From Oscillospiraceae bacterium (GTDB lineage: Bacteria > Bacillota > Clostridia > UMGS1810): 48,198 bases of DNA. The stretch is from positions 1 to 48,198 of the forward strand of contig JAJXRJ010000016.1 of NCBI GenBank assembly GCA_021629085.1. The letters are read 5' to 3'. Made by a program: the position numbers and the translations under genes. How positions within the stretch are numbered: the first letter of the stretch is position 1; each line of letters opens with the position of its first letter. Below, one piece after another: positions 8,457-17,334 of this stretch. The notes under the pieces are model-generated. The model was given only the letters and a program-made list of their open reading frames with translations, was not told where the DNA came from and made no database searches.

Positions 8457-10415
8457 ATGAAACCAGGATTTTTGCCCATTTCAAAAGAAGATATGCAAAA
8501 AGGCGGCATCTCCCAGCTTGATTTTGTCTATGTGTGCGGCGACGCCTATGTGGATCATCCAAGCTTTGGGCATGCCATCATCTCGCGCGTGCTTGCGGAT
8601 GCGGGGTTTACGGTGGGCATCATTGCCCAGCCAGATTGGCGCAGCAAAGACGATTTTATGCGGCTGGGCGCGCCCAAATACGCATTTTTGGTGTCGGGCG
8701 GCAACATCGACTCCATGGTCAATCACTACACCGTCAACAAAAAAATCCGCTCAAACGACCTCTATTCCCCGGGCGGCGAGGCCGGGCACAGGCCCGACCG
8801 GGCGGTGACGGTGTACTGCAACCGCATCCGCGAGGCGTATCCCAAATCGCCCATCCTCATCGGCGGCATTGAGGCGAGCCTGCGGCGGTTTGCGCACTAT
8901 GACTATTGGGACGACAAGGTGCGCCGCTCCATTTTATTTGACTCACGCGCCGACGTGCTCATCTACGGCATGGGGGAACGGGCGATTGTAGAGCTGGCAA
9001 ATGCGTTAAAATCCGGCCTCGCGCCTTCGCAAACCAACGTGGACGGCTGCTGCTATGTGCGCACCAATATTGACTTTTTAGACGATTTTGTAGAGGTCCC
9101 CTCTTATGAAGCCGTGGCAGCCGACAAACGGCAGTATGCCATTGCCACGGCGCAGGAGTTTTACGAGCAGGACCCGGTGCGCGGAAAGCCCATTGTGCAG
9201 CGGTGCCAAAATAAATTCCTGGTGCAAAACAAGCCCATGCCGCCCCTTTCGGAGCGGGAGCTGGACAAGGTGTATGCGCTCCCCTACATGCGCACCTATC
9301 ACCCCAGCTACGAGGCGGCGGGCGGCGTGCCCGCCATCAAAGAGGTGCAGTTTTCCATCACTGCAAACCGCGGCTGCTACGGCACCTGCAACTTCTGTGC
9401 ACTGGCCTTTCACCAGGGGCGGATTGTCACGTCCAGAAGCGAAAAGTCCATCCTGCACGAGGCAGAGCAAATGACGTGGGATAAGGATTTTAAGGGATAT
9501 ATTCACGATGTGGGCGGCCCCACCGCCAATTTTTACGGCGTTGTTTGTAAAAAACAGCAAACGTACGGCGCATGCCGGCAAAAGCGGTGCCTGTACCCTG
9601 CGCCCTGCAAACAGCTGTCCGGCGGGCACAAACGCTATTTGACACTTTTAAAAAAACTGCGTGCGCTGCCCAAGGTCAAAAAGGTGTTCATCCGCTCGGG
9701 CATCCGCTACGACTATCTTCTGCATGATAAAGACCCGGCGTTTCTAAAAGAGCTTGTCGCACATCATATCAGCGGGCAGTTAAAAGTGGCGCCCGAGCAC
9801 ATCAGCGACAAGGTGTTAGAAAAAATGGGAAAGCCGGGGCGCAAGGTGTACGACCGGTTTTGCAGCCGGTTTTATGAAATCACCAAACAGGCGGGCAAGG
9901 AGCAGTATCTGGTGCCGTATCTAATGAGCAGCCATCCGGGCAGCACGCTTTTAGAGGCCGTGGAGCTTGCGCTTTACATCAAGCGGCACAACCTTCATCC
10001 TGAGCAGGTGCAGGATTTTTACCCCACGCCGTTTACCATCTCCACCTGCATGTTTTATACCGGCTTAGACCCCTTTACCCTTAAGCCGGTATATGTGCCC
10101 AAACGCTACGCGGAAAAGCGCATGCAGCGGGCGCTTTTGCAGTTTTCCAAGCCGGAAAACTACGATTTGGTCAAACAGGCGCTAAAAATTTGCGGCCGGG
10201 AAGATCTCATTGGCTATGGCAAAGACTGCCTCATCCGGCCGCAAAAACCCGGCGCACATACCATAAACAAAGAACAGGGAGGACAAACAAATGGCACAGC
10301 TTTTAAGCGGCAAACTCGTATCTCAAAAAATAAAGGACCAGCTAAAGGCGGAAACCGTCGCGCTCAAAGAGGAGGGCGTCACCCCCGGGCTGGCGGTAGT
10401 CATCGTGGGCGATGA
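8457..10415 (+). CDS. YgiQ-family radical SAM protein
   Basis: 652 residues. Iron-sulfur/SAM signature GCYGTCNFCALAFHQGR (Cys near 307, 311 and 314) sits in the middle, after the family's conserved N-terminal half that begins near MKPGFLPISKEDMQ. The family (UPF0313) is widespread but has no assigned reaction. The start ATG abuts the FtsK stop. The reading frame runs 125 nt into folD in a different frame. The last ~45 residues are a Lys/Arg/Gly-rich tail (ending in HRGR) encoded by the overlap, whereas family members normally finish near the start of it. The original stop was probably lost, or the basic tail may bind nucleic acid; neither is shown. Confidence 0.92.
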   Translation: MKPGFLPISKEDMQKGGISQLDFVYVCGDAYVDHPSFGHAIISRVLADAGFTVGIIAQPDWRSKDDFMRLGAPKYAFLVSGGNIDSMVNHYTVNKKIRSNDLYSPGGEAGHRPDRAVTVYCNRIREAYPKSPILIGGIEASLRRFAHYDYWDDKVRRSILFDSRADVLIYGMGERAIVELANALKSGLAPSQTNVDGCCYVRTNIDFLDDFVEVPSYEAVAADKRQYAIATAQEFYEQDPVRGKPIVQRCQNKFLVQNKPMPPLSERELDKVYALPYMRTYHPSYEAAGGVPAIKEVQFSITANRGCYGTCNFCALAFHQGRIVTSRSEKSILHEAEQMTWDKDFKGYIHDVGGPTANFYGVVCKKQQTYGACRQKRCLYPAPCKQLSGGHKRYLTLLKKLRALPKVKKVFIRSGIRYDYLLHDKDPAFLKELVAHHISGQLKVAPEHISDKVLEKMGKPGRKVYDRFCSRFYEITKQAGKEQYLVPYLMSSHPGSTLLEAVELALYIKRHNLHPEQVQDFYPTPFTISTCMFYTGLDPFTLKPVYVPKRYAEKRMQRALLQFSKPENYDLVKQALKICGREDLIGYGKDCLIRPQKPGAHTINKEQGGQTNGTAFKRQTRISKNKGPAKGGNRRAQRGGRHPRAGGSHRGR

Positions 10416-11142
10416 CCCGGCCTCGCGCGTGTATGTGAACAACAAAAAAAAGGCGTGCGAACAAATCGGATATCATTCCAAAGAGTATGCACTGCCTGCA
10501 AAAACCCCCGAAGCAGACCTTCTTGCGCTGGTGGAGCAGTTAAACGCCGATCCAAACATTGACGGTATTTTGGTGCAGCTTCCGCTGCCAAAACACATTG
10601 ACGAAAAGAAAATTATCAATGCCATCCGCCCCGACAAGGACGTGGACGCATTCCACCCCGTCAACGTGGGGCGCATCATGATAGGCGATTTTGACTTCCT
10701 GCCCTGCACGCCTGCCGGCGTGATGGAGCTGATTGCTGAAAGCGGCATTGACCTGTGCGGCAAGCACTGCGTAGTGGTGGGGCGGAGCAACATTGTGGGC
10801 AAGCCACAGGCAATGCTTTTGCTGCACAAAAATGCGACCGTCACCATATGCCACTCTAAAACCAAAGATTTAAAGGCCGTGTGCCAAACTGCTGACGTTT
10901 TGGTGGTTGCAGTGGGCCGCGCCGAGATGATTACCGGCGATTATATCAAAGAGGGCGCGGTGGTCATTGACGTGGGCATGAACCGCTTAGAAAATAAAAA
11001 GCTCGTGGGCGACGTGGAATTTGCGTCAGCCGAAAAAAAGGCCTCTTACATCACGCCTGTCCCGGGCGGCGTGGGGCCCATGACCATTGCCATGCTCATG
11101 AAAAATACCCTGACGGCTGCCAAACGGCACGCTGGAAAATAA
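10291..11142 (+). CDS. folD: Methylenetetrahydrofolate dehydrogenase / methenyltetrahydrofolate cyclohydrolase
   Basis: 283 residues, the standard FolD length. It interconverts 5,10-methylene-, methenyl- and 10-formyl-tetrahydrofolate with NAD(P), feeding purine, formyl-Met and C1 metabolism. Visible: the substrate-site YVNNKKKACEQIG (catalytic Lys and Tyr), GILVQLPLPKHI, and the nucleotide-binding VVGRSNIVGKP. Start ATG at 10291 with a strong AGGGAGG 9 nt upstream, all inside the 3' end of the ygiQ frame. It closes the rho operon, and a terminator follows within 10 nt. Confidence 0.97.
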   Translation: MAQLLSGKLVSQKIKDQLKAETVALKEEGVTPGLAVVIVGDDPASRVYVNNKKKACEQIGYHSKEYALPAKTPEADLLALVEQLNADPNIDGILVQLPLPKHIDEKKIINAIRPDKDVDAFHPVNVGRIMIGDFDFLPCTPAGVMELIAESGIDLCGKHCVVVGRSNIVGKPQAMLLLHKNATVTICHSKTKDLKAVCQTADVLVVAVGRAEMITGDYIKEGAVVIDVGMNRLENKKLVGDVEFASAEKKASYITPVPGGVGPMTIAMLMKNTLTAAKRHAGK

Positions 11143-11151
11143 ATATATGCC

Positions 11152-11191
11152 AAAAAGCCGCCGTGCAATTTTTGGGCACAGCGGTTTTTTT
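11152..11191 (+). terminator. Intrinsic terminator after folD
   Basis: A GC-rich hairpin pairs CCGCCGTGC with GCACAGCGG across a short loop and is followed by seven T. It ends the rho-ftsK-ygiQ-folD unit. Confidence 0.85.
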
Positions 11192-11215
11192 CGTCGATAT
11201 CTACTAAAAATTGTA

Positions 11216-11244
11216 TTGACAGATGGTGTAAAATAGTATAAAAT
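11216..11244 (+). promoter_or_regulatory. SigA-type promoter of rny
   Basis: TTGACA (11216-11221), 17 nt, TAAAAT (11239-11244). The predicted start near 11251 leaves a leader of about 250 nt before rny. Confidence 0.75.
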
Positions 11245-11249
11245 ATTTT

Positions 11250-11502
11250 TGTACGTTTATGTACTTTTTGTTGTTAAACGTGTAAAAAATATTTGCATTT
11301 TTTGCAAACCGTGTCAGTTTGCAAGGCCAAAATGCAAAGCAAGAGCGTTTTTTATTTGTTCCTGGAAAATGAACTTCTAAAAAAAGAGAACAGCCCGCAT
11401 ATGTGCGCTGGCACTCAAAAAACGGGTGTCCGGCCAACCTTTTCGCATTTTATGCAAAGCCAGGGTTTGGACACCACAAAAAGGAAAGGGGGTTGATAAT
11501 CT
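11250..11502 (+). promoter_or_regulatory. Long structured 5' leader of rny
   Basis: No gene is supported here. Two hairpins are visible. The first pairs GCATTTT with AAAATGC (11295-11301 / 11329-11335) outside TTGCAAAC with GTTTGCAA (11302-11309 / 11317-11324), leaving GGCC bulged. The second pairs GGTGTCC (11425-11431) with GGACACC (11469-11475) just upstream of the ribosome site (AAAGGGGG near 11485-11492). No T-run follows either stem, so they are more likely regulatory or processing structures than terminators. I do not recognise a known riboswitch class. Confidence 0.5.
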
Positions 11503-13056
11503 TTGATTAGTGCGACTATTTATGTGATTACCTGCATTGCAGCAGTAATCCTTTGTGTACTCGCCTTTTTGGGCGGTATCGTATACAGAAAAAAAATAGC
11601 GGAGGCAGAGCTGGGCGGCGCTGAGGAGAGAGCAAAGCAAATTGTGAAGGACGCTGAGAAAGAAGCGGAAACCAAAAAGAAAGAAGCGCTTCTTGCGGCA
11701 AAGGACGAAATTCACAAAACCCGTTCAGATTTTGACAAAGAAATTAAAGATCGAAGATTTGAGATAAGCCGTCAAGAACGGCGAATTGAGCAAAAAGAAG
11801 CCAACCTGGACAAAAAAATGGACGCTTTGGACAAAAAAGAAGACAAAATGAACCAAAAGCTCAAGGATTTGGATCAGTTGACCGCGCAGGCCAACAGAGT
11901 AAAAGAGCAGCAGACAGAAATGCTGGAGAAAATTTCTGGGCTGTCGGTTGACGAAGCGAAGGAGTACCTGCTTCGCAACATTGAGTCTGAAGTGCGGCAT
12001 GAAGCTGCAATGATGATGAAAGAAATTGTGGACCAGGCCAAAGACGAGGCGGATAAAAAAGCCAAAAACATTGTGGCAGGCGCCATTCAAAAATGTGCTG
12101 CCGACCATGTGGCGGAGGCCACGGTTACAGTGGTTTCGCTGCCCAACGATGAAATGAAAGGCCGCATCATCGGCCGTGAGGGCCGCAACATCCGCACCTT
12201 AGAAACACTCACCGGCATTGACCTTATCATTGATGACACACCGGAGGCAGTGGTTCTTTCCGGATTTGACCCCATCCGCCGCGAAATTGCGCGGGTGGCG
12301 CTGGAAAAATTGATTGTAGACGGCAGAATCCACCCGGCCCGCATTGAGGAAACGGTGGAAAAAGCCAGAAAAGAAGTGGAAAGCATTATCAAGCAGGAAG
12401 GTGAACAGGCCACCTTTGACACGGGTGTGCACGGGCTCCATCCCGAAGTCATCCGTATGCTGGGCAAGCTGAAATACCGCACCAGCTACGGGCAAAACGT
12501 ACTCAAGCACTCCATTGAAGTGTCCAACCTGTCCGGCATTATGGCAGGTGAACTGGGAGTGGATATCAAAACCGCAAAGCGCGCGGGTCTCCTTCATGAC
12601 ATCGGCAAGGCGATGGACCATGAAATTGAAGGGTCCCACGTTGACATAGGCGTCGATATTGCAAAGAAACACCGGGAGTCGGCTGAGGTGATAAACGCCA
12701 TTGCGGCGCACCACGGCGATACCGAACCCACCACCATCATTGCATGCATTGTGCAGGCCTGTGATGCAATTTCTGCGGCACGGCCGGGCGCGCGGCGCGA
12801 AAACCTTGAAACGTACATCAAGCGTCTTGAAAAGCTAGAGGAAATTGCAAACTCCTTTGACGGCGTAGAAAAATCCTTTGCCATCCAGGCGGGCCGCGAA
12901 ATCCGCATTATGGTCAAGCCGGAAAATGTAAAGGAGGACGAAACCATCCTCATTGCACGAGACATTGTAAAACGCATTGAAAATGAGCTGGAATATCCGG
13001 GGCAAATTAAGGTCAACGTCATCCGGGAAACCCGTTCGGTGGAATACGCAAAATAA
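11503..13056 (+). CDS. rny: Ribonuclease Y
   Basis: 517 residues, the standard length of RNase Y, the membrane-anchored endonuclease that starts bulk mRNA decay in Firmicutes. Order: N-terminal transmembrane helix (about 5-28), a long charged coiled coil (30-200), a KH RNA-binding domain (about 207-270, GRIIGREGRNIRTLE), and an HD metal phosphohydrolase domain (about 330-425) with catalytic LLHDIGKAMDHE. Start is TTG at 11503 preceded by GGGGG; the next candidate (GTG, codon 8) would break the membrane helix. It is transcribed alone between its own promoter and a strong terminator. Confidence 0.96.
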   Translation: MISATIYVITCIAAVILCVLAFLGGIVYRKKIAEAELGGAEERAKQIVKDAEKEAETKKKEALLAAKDEIHKTRSDFDKEIKDRRFEISRQERRIEQKEANLDKKMDALDKKEDKMNQKLKDLDQLTAQANRVKEQQTEMLEKISGLSVDEAKEYLLRNIESEVRHEAAMMMKEIVDQAKDEADKKAKNIVAGAIQKCAADHVAEATVTVVSLPNDEMKGRIIGREGRNIRTLETLTGIDLIIDDTPEAVVLSGFDPIRREIARVALEKLIVDGRIHPARIEETVEKARKEVESIIKQEGEQATFDTGVHGLHPEVIRMLGKLKYRTSYGQNVLKHSIEVSNLSGIMAGELGVDIKTAKRAGLLHDIGKAMDHEIEGSHVDIGVDIAKKHRESAEVINAIAAHHGDTEPTTIIACIVQACDAISAARPGARRENLETYIKRLEKLEEIANSFDGVEKSFAIQAGREIRIMVKPENVKEDETILIARDIVKRIENELEYPGQIKVNVIRETRSVEYAK

Positions 13057-13065
13057 GATGCACCA

Positions 13066-13097
13066 TAAAAAGCGAAGGATTTATCCTTCGCTTTTTT
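13066..13097 (+). terminator. Intrinsic terminator after rny
   Basis: Near-perfect stem AAAAGCGAAGGAT / ATCCTTCGCTTTT with a 1-2 nt apex and a T-run, 10 nt after the rny stop. Confidence 0.9.
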
Positions 13098-13138
13098 GAT
13101 TGCAGTTTTTAAAATTTCAAAAAAATTGCCCAAAATTG

Positions 13139-13167
13139 TTGAAATTTATTTATTTTTATGATATACT
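13139..13167 (+). promoter_or_regulatory. SigA-type promoter of the lipoprotein gene
   Basis: TTGAAA (13139-13144), 17 nt, TATACT (13162-13167), followed at a normal distance by GGAGGG and ATG. Confidence 0.75.
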
Positions 13168-13195
13168 GTACAAAATTACATATGGAGGGTATCTC

Positions 13196-13768
13196 ATGAA
13201 AAAACTAGTTTCTTTGGTATTCGCAAGCCTGCTGCTCATCGGTGCTTTTGCCAGCTGCACAAACAATGCTGCACCGGATTCGCCGCAAACTTCCAATCAA
13301 TCGGAAAGCCCTGTAACACCGAAGTCCAAACCAACCGGCACAACAACACCGCAGACTTCCGCCGCACCCGCACCAGAGCAAAGCAAGGAGTACACCTTTG
13401 GCGACACCTTTACATTTGACAACTTAGAAGTTACCATTGGAACAGAGCTTTACTGGTCCTCTGTGCAAAACCGCTTCAGCGACTTAAACGGCGCTGAAGT
13501 ATTGGAGCTGCCTATCACTGTAAAAAATTTGGGCAGTGAAACGCATCAGCTGAATCCTTTTTATATCACAATGTTTGGAAGCAAAGGCACAGAACTGGAC
13601 AGCGTGAGTACGTATTTTGACAACGATGTGCTTTCAGCAGGCGACATGCGCACCGGCGCACAAACCGATACCTTCCTGCACATTGTGTATGATGGGGATG
13701 GCGATTATTTCCTCGAATTTGACAATTACAGCGAACAAATTGATGTGAAGCTCTCCGTCCAAAAATAA
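13196..13768 (+). CDS. Small secreted lipoprotein, DUF4352-like
   Basis: 190 residues from ATG 13196 (GGAGGG at 13184-13189); an upstream in-frame extension has no ribosome site and was dropped. A lysine-rich start and hydrophobic core end in FASC, with C20 the likely lipidated residue. A Pro/Ser/Thr/Gln-rich tether follows (about 22-65), then a beta-sandwich of the DUF4352/telokin-like type (about 70-190) opening with YTFGDTFTFDNLEVTIG. Such proteins sit on the outer face of the membrane; the family has no fixed function, and some bind ligands or other surface proteins. Transcribed alone. The lipobox Phe at -3 is slightly unusual but tolerated. Confidence 0.8.
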   Translation: MKKLVSLVFASLLLIGAFASCTNNAAPDSPQTSNQSESPVTPKSKPTGTTTPQTSAAPAPEQSKEYTFGDTFTFDNLEVTIGTELYWSSVQNRFSDLNGAEVLELPITVKNLGSETHQLNPFYITMFGSKGTELDSVSTYFDNDVLSAGDMRTGAQTDTFLHIVYDGDGDYFLEFDNYSEQIDVKLSVQK

Positions 13769-13770
13769 AA

Positions 13771-13806
13771 ACATGCGCTTGCAAATATGCAAGCGCATGT
13801 TTTTTC
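13771..13806 (+). terminator. Intrinsic terminator after the lipoprotein gene
   Basis: Perfect 13-bp stem ACATGCGCTTGCA / TGCAAGCGCATGT with an AATA-type loop and a run of six T. Confidence 0.92.
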
Positions 13807-13811
13807 CGGCC

Positions 13812-13866
13812 AAATAAAGCTCCGGCGCGCAATCGGTTCCTGCGATTGCGGCCGGAGTCTTATTTT
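13812..13866 (-). terminator. Terminator for the minus-strand small membrane protein gene
   Basis: Long hairpin: CTCCGGC (13820-13826) with GCCGGAG (13851-13857) and CGCAATCG (13828-13835) with CGATTGCG (13843-13850), one bulged G, and AT-rich flanks. It overlaps the stop codon of the small gene and is convergent with the terminator of the lipoprotein gene. Confidence 0.7.
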
Positions 13867-14054
13867 GCAGTGCTGCCTCTAAGAACGCCCACATAATTGC
13901 AGGCGATTTTAGCGGTTTTTATGAGCAAAAAGACAGTGGCAATTGCATTGACCACCTTTTTTGTAAAACAAAATACCACCCAAACCGAAAGCAGCATGAG
14001 CATAATTTTGCCCATTTGTTTGGCTTTATCGGGATCCATCATCTGATGAGCCAT
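13860..14054 (-). CDS. Small two-helix membrane protein, unknown function
   Basis: 64 residues from ATG 14054, with AAGGTG 7 nt upstream; an in-frame GTG at 14069 lacks a ribosome site. A short charged start (HQMMDPDKAKQMGK) is followed by two hydrophobic stretches (about 16-30 and 34-48) and a basic end. I do not recognise a family. Support for it being real: a good ribosome site, a membrane-protein-like composition, and a strong hairpin exactly at its stop. It lies 109 nt downstream of the GH38 mannosidase gene on the same strand, so it could be cotranscribed with it. Confidence 0.55.
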   Translation of the reverse strand: MAHQMMDPDKAKQMGKIMLMLLSVWVVFCFTKKVVNAIATVFLLIKTAKIACNYVGVLRGSTAK

Positions 14055-14163
14055 TTCTTTCACCTTCACTTTTTTTGAAACATGTCCTTAGTATGCGTAC
14101 AAAAAAGCAAAGTATACCGGCGTAATCATCTGAAAAATTGGAAATTTTTCACTTTTCAACCCA

Positions 14164-17100
14164 TTACTCCATGCCTTTTACGCCATAAAATTTTAACGTG
14201 ACAATTTCATAGTTGCCAATCGGAAGCGTGACACATGTGCCGTCAGACGCAAGCGGCCGCTCGTCTTGCTCCATCAGATTGCATACCACCGCGTGCGTAA
14301 ATGAAAAGCCGGTTTGAACCGTAATTTCCGTGCGCCGGTCAAAGCATTCATATAGCCGGGCAATGACTGCACCGCCATCCTCCGCCCGCTTCACCGTTTC
14401 TAACACAATGTTTTTGGCATCGCACGAAATGAAGGAAAACCTCTCGGGCAGGGCGCCGGATTGCTTATCCGCCTGCCGCGCCACAAGCGGCTGATTGAGC
14501 AGATGCGCCGCCTGCACGGTGTTCCCTTCGCGGAACCCTCCGCCGTGCGGATAGAGGCTGTAGGTAAAATGGTGCTTGCCCTTGTCCGCATGGGGGTTTG
14601 GATAGGTGGCGCACTTTAGGAGCGTGAGGGAAAGCGTGCTGCCCTCGGCGCTGTAGCCATATTTGCAGTCGTTTAAAATGCTCACGCCATAGCCGTCCTC
14701 GGAAATGTCCGCCCATTTGTGGGCGCACACCTCAAATTTGGCCGCATCCCACGACGTGTTTTGGTGGGTGGGCCGCTTTAAATTGCCAAACTGGATGTCA
14801 TAGGTGGCCTCAGTGGCGTGCACGTCCAGCGGGAATGCCGCTTTTAACAAAATGTGCTCCTCGGCCCAATCGAGATCGGTTACAAAATCAATGCGCGGTG
14901 TGTGCCGGTAGAGATACACTGTCTGGACAATGGTAGAACGCAAAAATTTGCGGGTAATCTTCACGCCGGCGCGTTCGCCCTCATACACAGCCTCGCGGGA
15001 AACCACGCCACCCACGTGCCACATTTTTTGCTTGTAATAGTCGGTAATCTCCCACGCGTCATATTTTTTGGGGAAATCTTCAAACGCCTGCAAATCGTTT
15101 AGAACTCCGCCCGGCACGCCAACTTCCCGCGAAAAGCGCTTGTCATACACGAAATCCAGCCCGCCGTCTTCTGAAATATGAAGCTTGAAATAGTCGTTTT
15201 CCAGCGTGTCCCCGGTCACGTTCAGCATGGAGGTACTGCCGCTTGGCTGTACCACCGCATAGCCCATGGCGGGGATGTTCTCGGCATAAACCGTCTTGCC
15301 ATCCACTTCCACCGGCCCGCTTGCAAAAAATCCATTGGGGTTATATACAAACAGGCCGCCGTCTGTCTGCACTTGTTCCAAAATTCCGTTTAGCTTCTCG
15401 TCTGCAATGCCTCCCACCGTCTCAATTACACCGGCCATCTGCCGGTTGCTCTCCTCATACACCTCGTAGATGGAAGAGCCGGGTATAATGTCGTGAAACT
15501 GGTTGAGCAGCGTGGTTTCCCATGCCTGATGCAGCGCATCCTTGGGATATGTGCCGCCGCACAGTACGGCGTCCATCACGCACAGCGCCTCGCCCTTTTG
15601 GAAGAGCAGCTCGGCGGTGCGGTTGTTGCGCTTGGTTTGGGCAATGGAGGTATAGGTCCCGCGGTGAAATTCCAAATACAGCTCGCCCACCCACCGCGGC
15701 GTACGCTTTAAGCGCGCGCAGTTTTCATCAAACTGTGCACGCGCACGGGATAAAAACGCCCCCGCCGTCTCGGGCTCTGTTTTGGGGATTCCCAAAATGC
15801 CGCGGTGCAGCCGCCGCTGGTTTTCCAGCATATCCTTGGTCGGGCCGCCGCCGCCATCGCCAAAGCCATAGGGAATCACCGCGTGGTCGCCGTATTCTTT
15901 TTGCTGGAACCGCTCCCAGGTGCCCAAAACTTTCGACGCATTTAAATAGCCGTTGTAGGTTGTAAAAAAGTCGTCGCGATAGTTTTTGGTGTCATTTGCC
16001 GGCGTGGTGATGAAATAGGAAAAAATCTCCGTGCCGTCGATGCCCTGCCACATGAATTCGTCATAGGGCATTTTGTTGGTCTCGTTCCAGCTAATCTTGG
16101 ATGTGACAAACGCCTCAATTCCACTCTTTTTTAAAATCTGCGGCAGCGCGGCGCTGTAGCCAAACACATCGGGCAGCCATAAAAACTTGCTCTCAATGCC
16201 AAACTCCTCTTTCATAAACCGCTTGCCGTGTAAAATCTGGCGTACCAGGCTCTCGCCGGACGGGATGTTGCAGTCGGCCTCCAGCCACATGGCGCCGTCT
16301 ACTTCCCAGCGCCCGTCTTTTACAGCCTGCTTGATGCGCTCATAAAGCTTTGGCTCGCACTGCTTGACAAACTGGTAGAGCTGCGGCTGTGAGGAGAAAA
16401 ACAAAAACTCAGGGTATTGCTCCATGAGCGCCAGCATGCCCGAAAAAGTGCGCTGTGCCTTTTCGCGGGTTTGCCCCAGCGTCCACAGCCATGCCACGTC
16501 AATGTGCGTATGCCCCACGCAGGAAACCATGCTCTCGCTTTGCCCGCACAGTCCGCTGTAAAAATCGCGCTCCAGCACGGATATGGTTTCCTCCACGCTT
16601 TTTAAAAACGCATCGCTGCAAAAAGAGCGCAAATCCAAATGCGCCAGCGCGGTTTCCAAGCATCTAAAAATCCGGATCCGCCGGTAATCGGTTTCCAAAA
16701 AACACATGGCAGCCTCGTAGGGCACCTTCAAATCGTAATACAGCCGCTCTATCCGTGTATCAATTTCCTTTAAAAAGGGAATAAAATTGACGTTGCCCTC
16801 TTTTGAGCCGGTATAAAAGTGCACCAGGGCGTCATAGTGCGTACCGGGCGCCAGAACCGCTTCGTTGTGGTTACTATCCAGCCCCTGTGTAAGCTGCCCG
16901 TTTAAAAACAGCATGCCCTGCGGATTGGCAGGCCAAGTCCATTTTCTTTCTCCGCGCTCGGTGGTGATTTCAAGCACATATGAAATACCGTCTTTTTTTG
17001 CAGGCGTGTCAAACGAAAACCGGAACACACAGTGGCTGTCCGTTTCCAAAAGCACCTCGCGCGTGTCAAACGGCCGGAACGAAAGGGCGGCCGCATCAAG

Positions 17101-17220
17101 CTCGGCGTGCTTATAGCCATATGGCGCACAGCCAATCCCCTCAATTTCAAACAGGCGGTGTCCGCTGATTTTTTTCAGCGTCTCACAGGTCATCCGTACT
17201 TTTTCATGGACAAATCCCAT
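14164..17220 (-). CDS. GH38 alpha-mannosidase
   Basis: 1018 residues, the length of bacterial cytoplasmic GH38 enzymes. Zinc-site H239/D241 in HTHIDVAWLW, catalytic nucleophile D316 in MWLEADCN, and GFGDGGGGPTKDML are all present, followed by the alpha-mannosidase middle three-helix domain and C-terminal beta-sandwich. No signal peptide is seen, so it acts inside the cell on imported mannosides, such as N-glycan or mannan fragments; the linkage preference cannot be read from sequence. ATG at 17220 with GGAGAGG upstream. Divergent from an AraC-type regulator gene, the likely local controller. No sugar transporter gene is next to it. Confidence 0.93.
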   Translation of the reverse strand: MGFVHEKVRMTCETLKKISGHRLFEIEGIGCAPYGYKHAELDAAALSFRPFDTREVLLETDSHCVFRFSFDTPAKKDGISYVLEITTERGERKWTWPANPQGMLFLNGQLTQGLDSNHNEAVLAPGTHYDALVHFYTGSKEGNVNFIPFLKEIDTRIERLYYDLKVPYEAAMCFLETDYRRIRIFRCLETALAHLDLRSFCSDAFLKSVEETISVLERDFYSGLCGQSESMVSCVGHTHIDVAWLWTLGQTREKAQRTFSGMLALMEQYPEFLFFSSQPQLYQFVKQCEPKLYERIKQAVKDGRWEVDGAMWLEADCNIPSGESLVRQILHGKRFMKEEFGIESKFLWLPDVFGYSAALPQILKKSGIEAFVTSKISWNETNKMPYDEFMWQGIDGTEIFSYFITTPANDTKNYRDDFFTTYNGYLNASKVLGTWERFQQKEYGDHAVIPYGFGDGGGGPTKDMLENQRRLHRGILGIPKTEPETAGAFLSRARAQFDENCARLKRTPRWVGELYLEFHRGTYTSIAQTKRNNRTAELLFQKGEALCVMDAVLCGGTYPKDALHQAWETTLLNQFHDIIPGSSIYEVYEESNRQMAGVIETVGGIADEKLNGILEQVQTDGGLFVYNPNGFFASGPVEVDGKTVYAENIPAMGYAVVQPSGSTSMLNVTGDTLENDYFKLHISEDGGLDFVYDKRFSREVGVPGGVLNDLQAFEDFPKKYDAWEITDYYKQKMWHVGGVVSREAVYEGERAGVKITRKFLRSTIVQTVYLYRHTPRIDFVTDLDWAEEHILLKAAFPLDVHATEATYDIQFGNLKRPTHQNTSWDAAKFEVCAHKWADISEDGYGVSILNDCKYGYSAEGSTLSLTLLKCATYPNPHADKGKHHFTYSLYPHGGGFREGNTVQAAHLLNQPLVARQADKQSGALPERFSFISCDAKNIVLETVKRAEDGGAVIARLYECFDRRTEITVQTGFSFTHAVVCNLMEQDERPLASDGTCVTLPIGNYEIVTLKFYGVKGME

Positions 17221-17278
17221 AAAAACCTCTCCTTTCCACTGGTTTCATTGTAAAGGCAGCGGATATAAAAATCTTCTG

Positions 17279-17307
17279 TTGACAGGGATATTTTATTATG
17301 GTATTGT
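17279..17307 (+). promoter_or_regulatory. Promoter of the AraC regulator gene
   Basis: TTGACA (17279-17284), 17 nt, TATTGT (17302-17307), GGAAGG ribosome site at 17321-17326. The 114-nt spacer shared with the mannosidase gene should also hold the mannosidase promoter, for which I see only weak candidates. That would fit dependence on an activator. Confidence 0.65.
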
Positions 17308-17334
17308 GATATATGAGAAAGGAAGGCGGCGCAA

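Noticed and set aside
11192..11502. T-box or other known riboswitch before rny
   Set aside because: No T-box sequence (TGGGTGGTACCGCG-like), no terminator/antiterminator pair, and the downstream gene is not of a typical T-box class.
15522..15965. 147-codon plus-strand frame antisense to the mannosidase
   Set aside because: Arg/Pro-rich translation typical of a GC-rich shadow frame; no start site.
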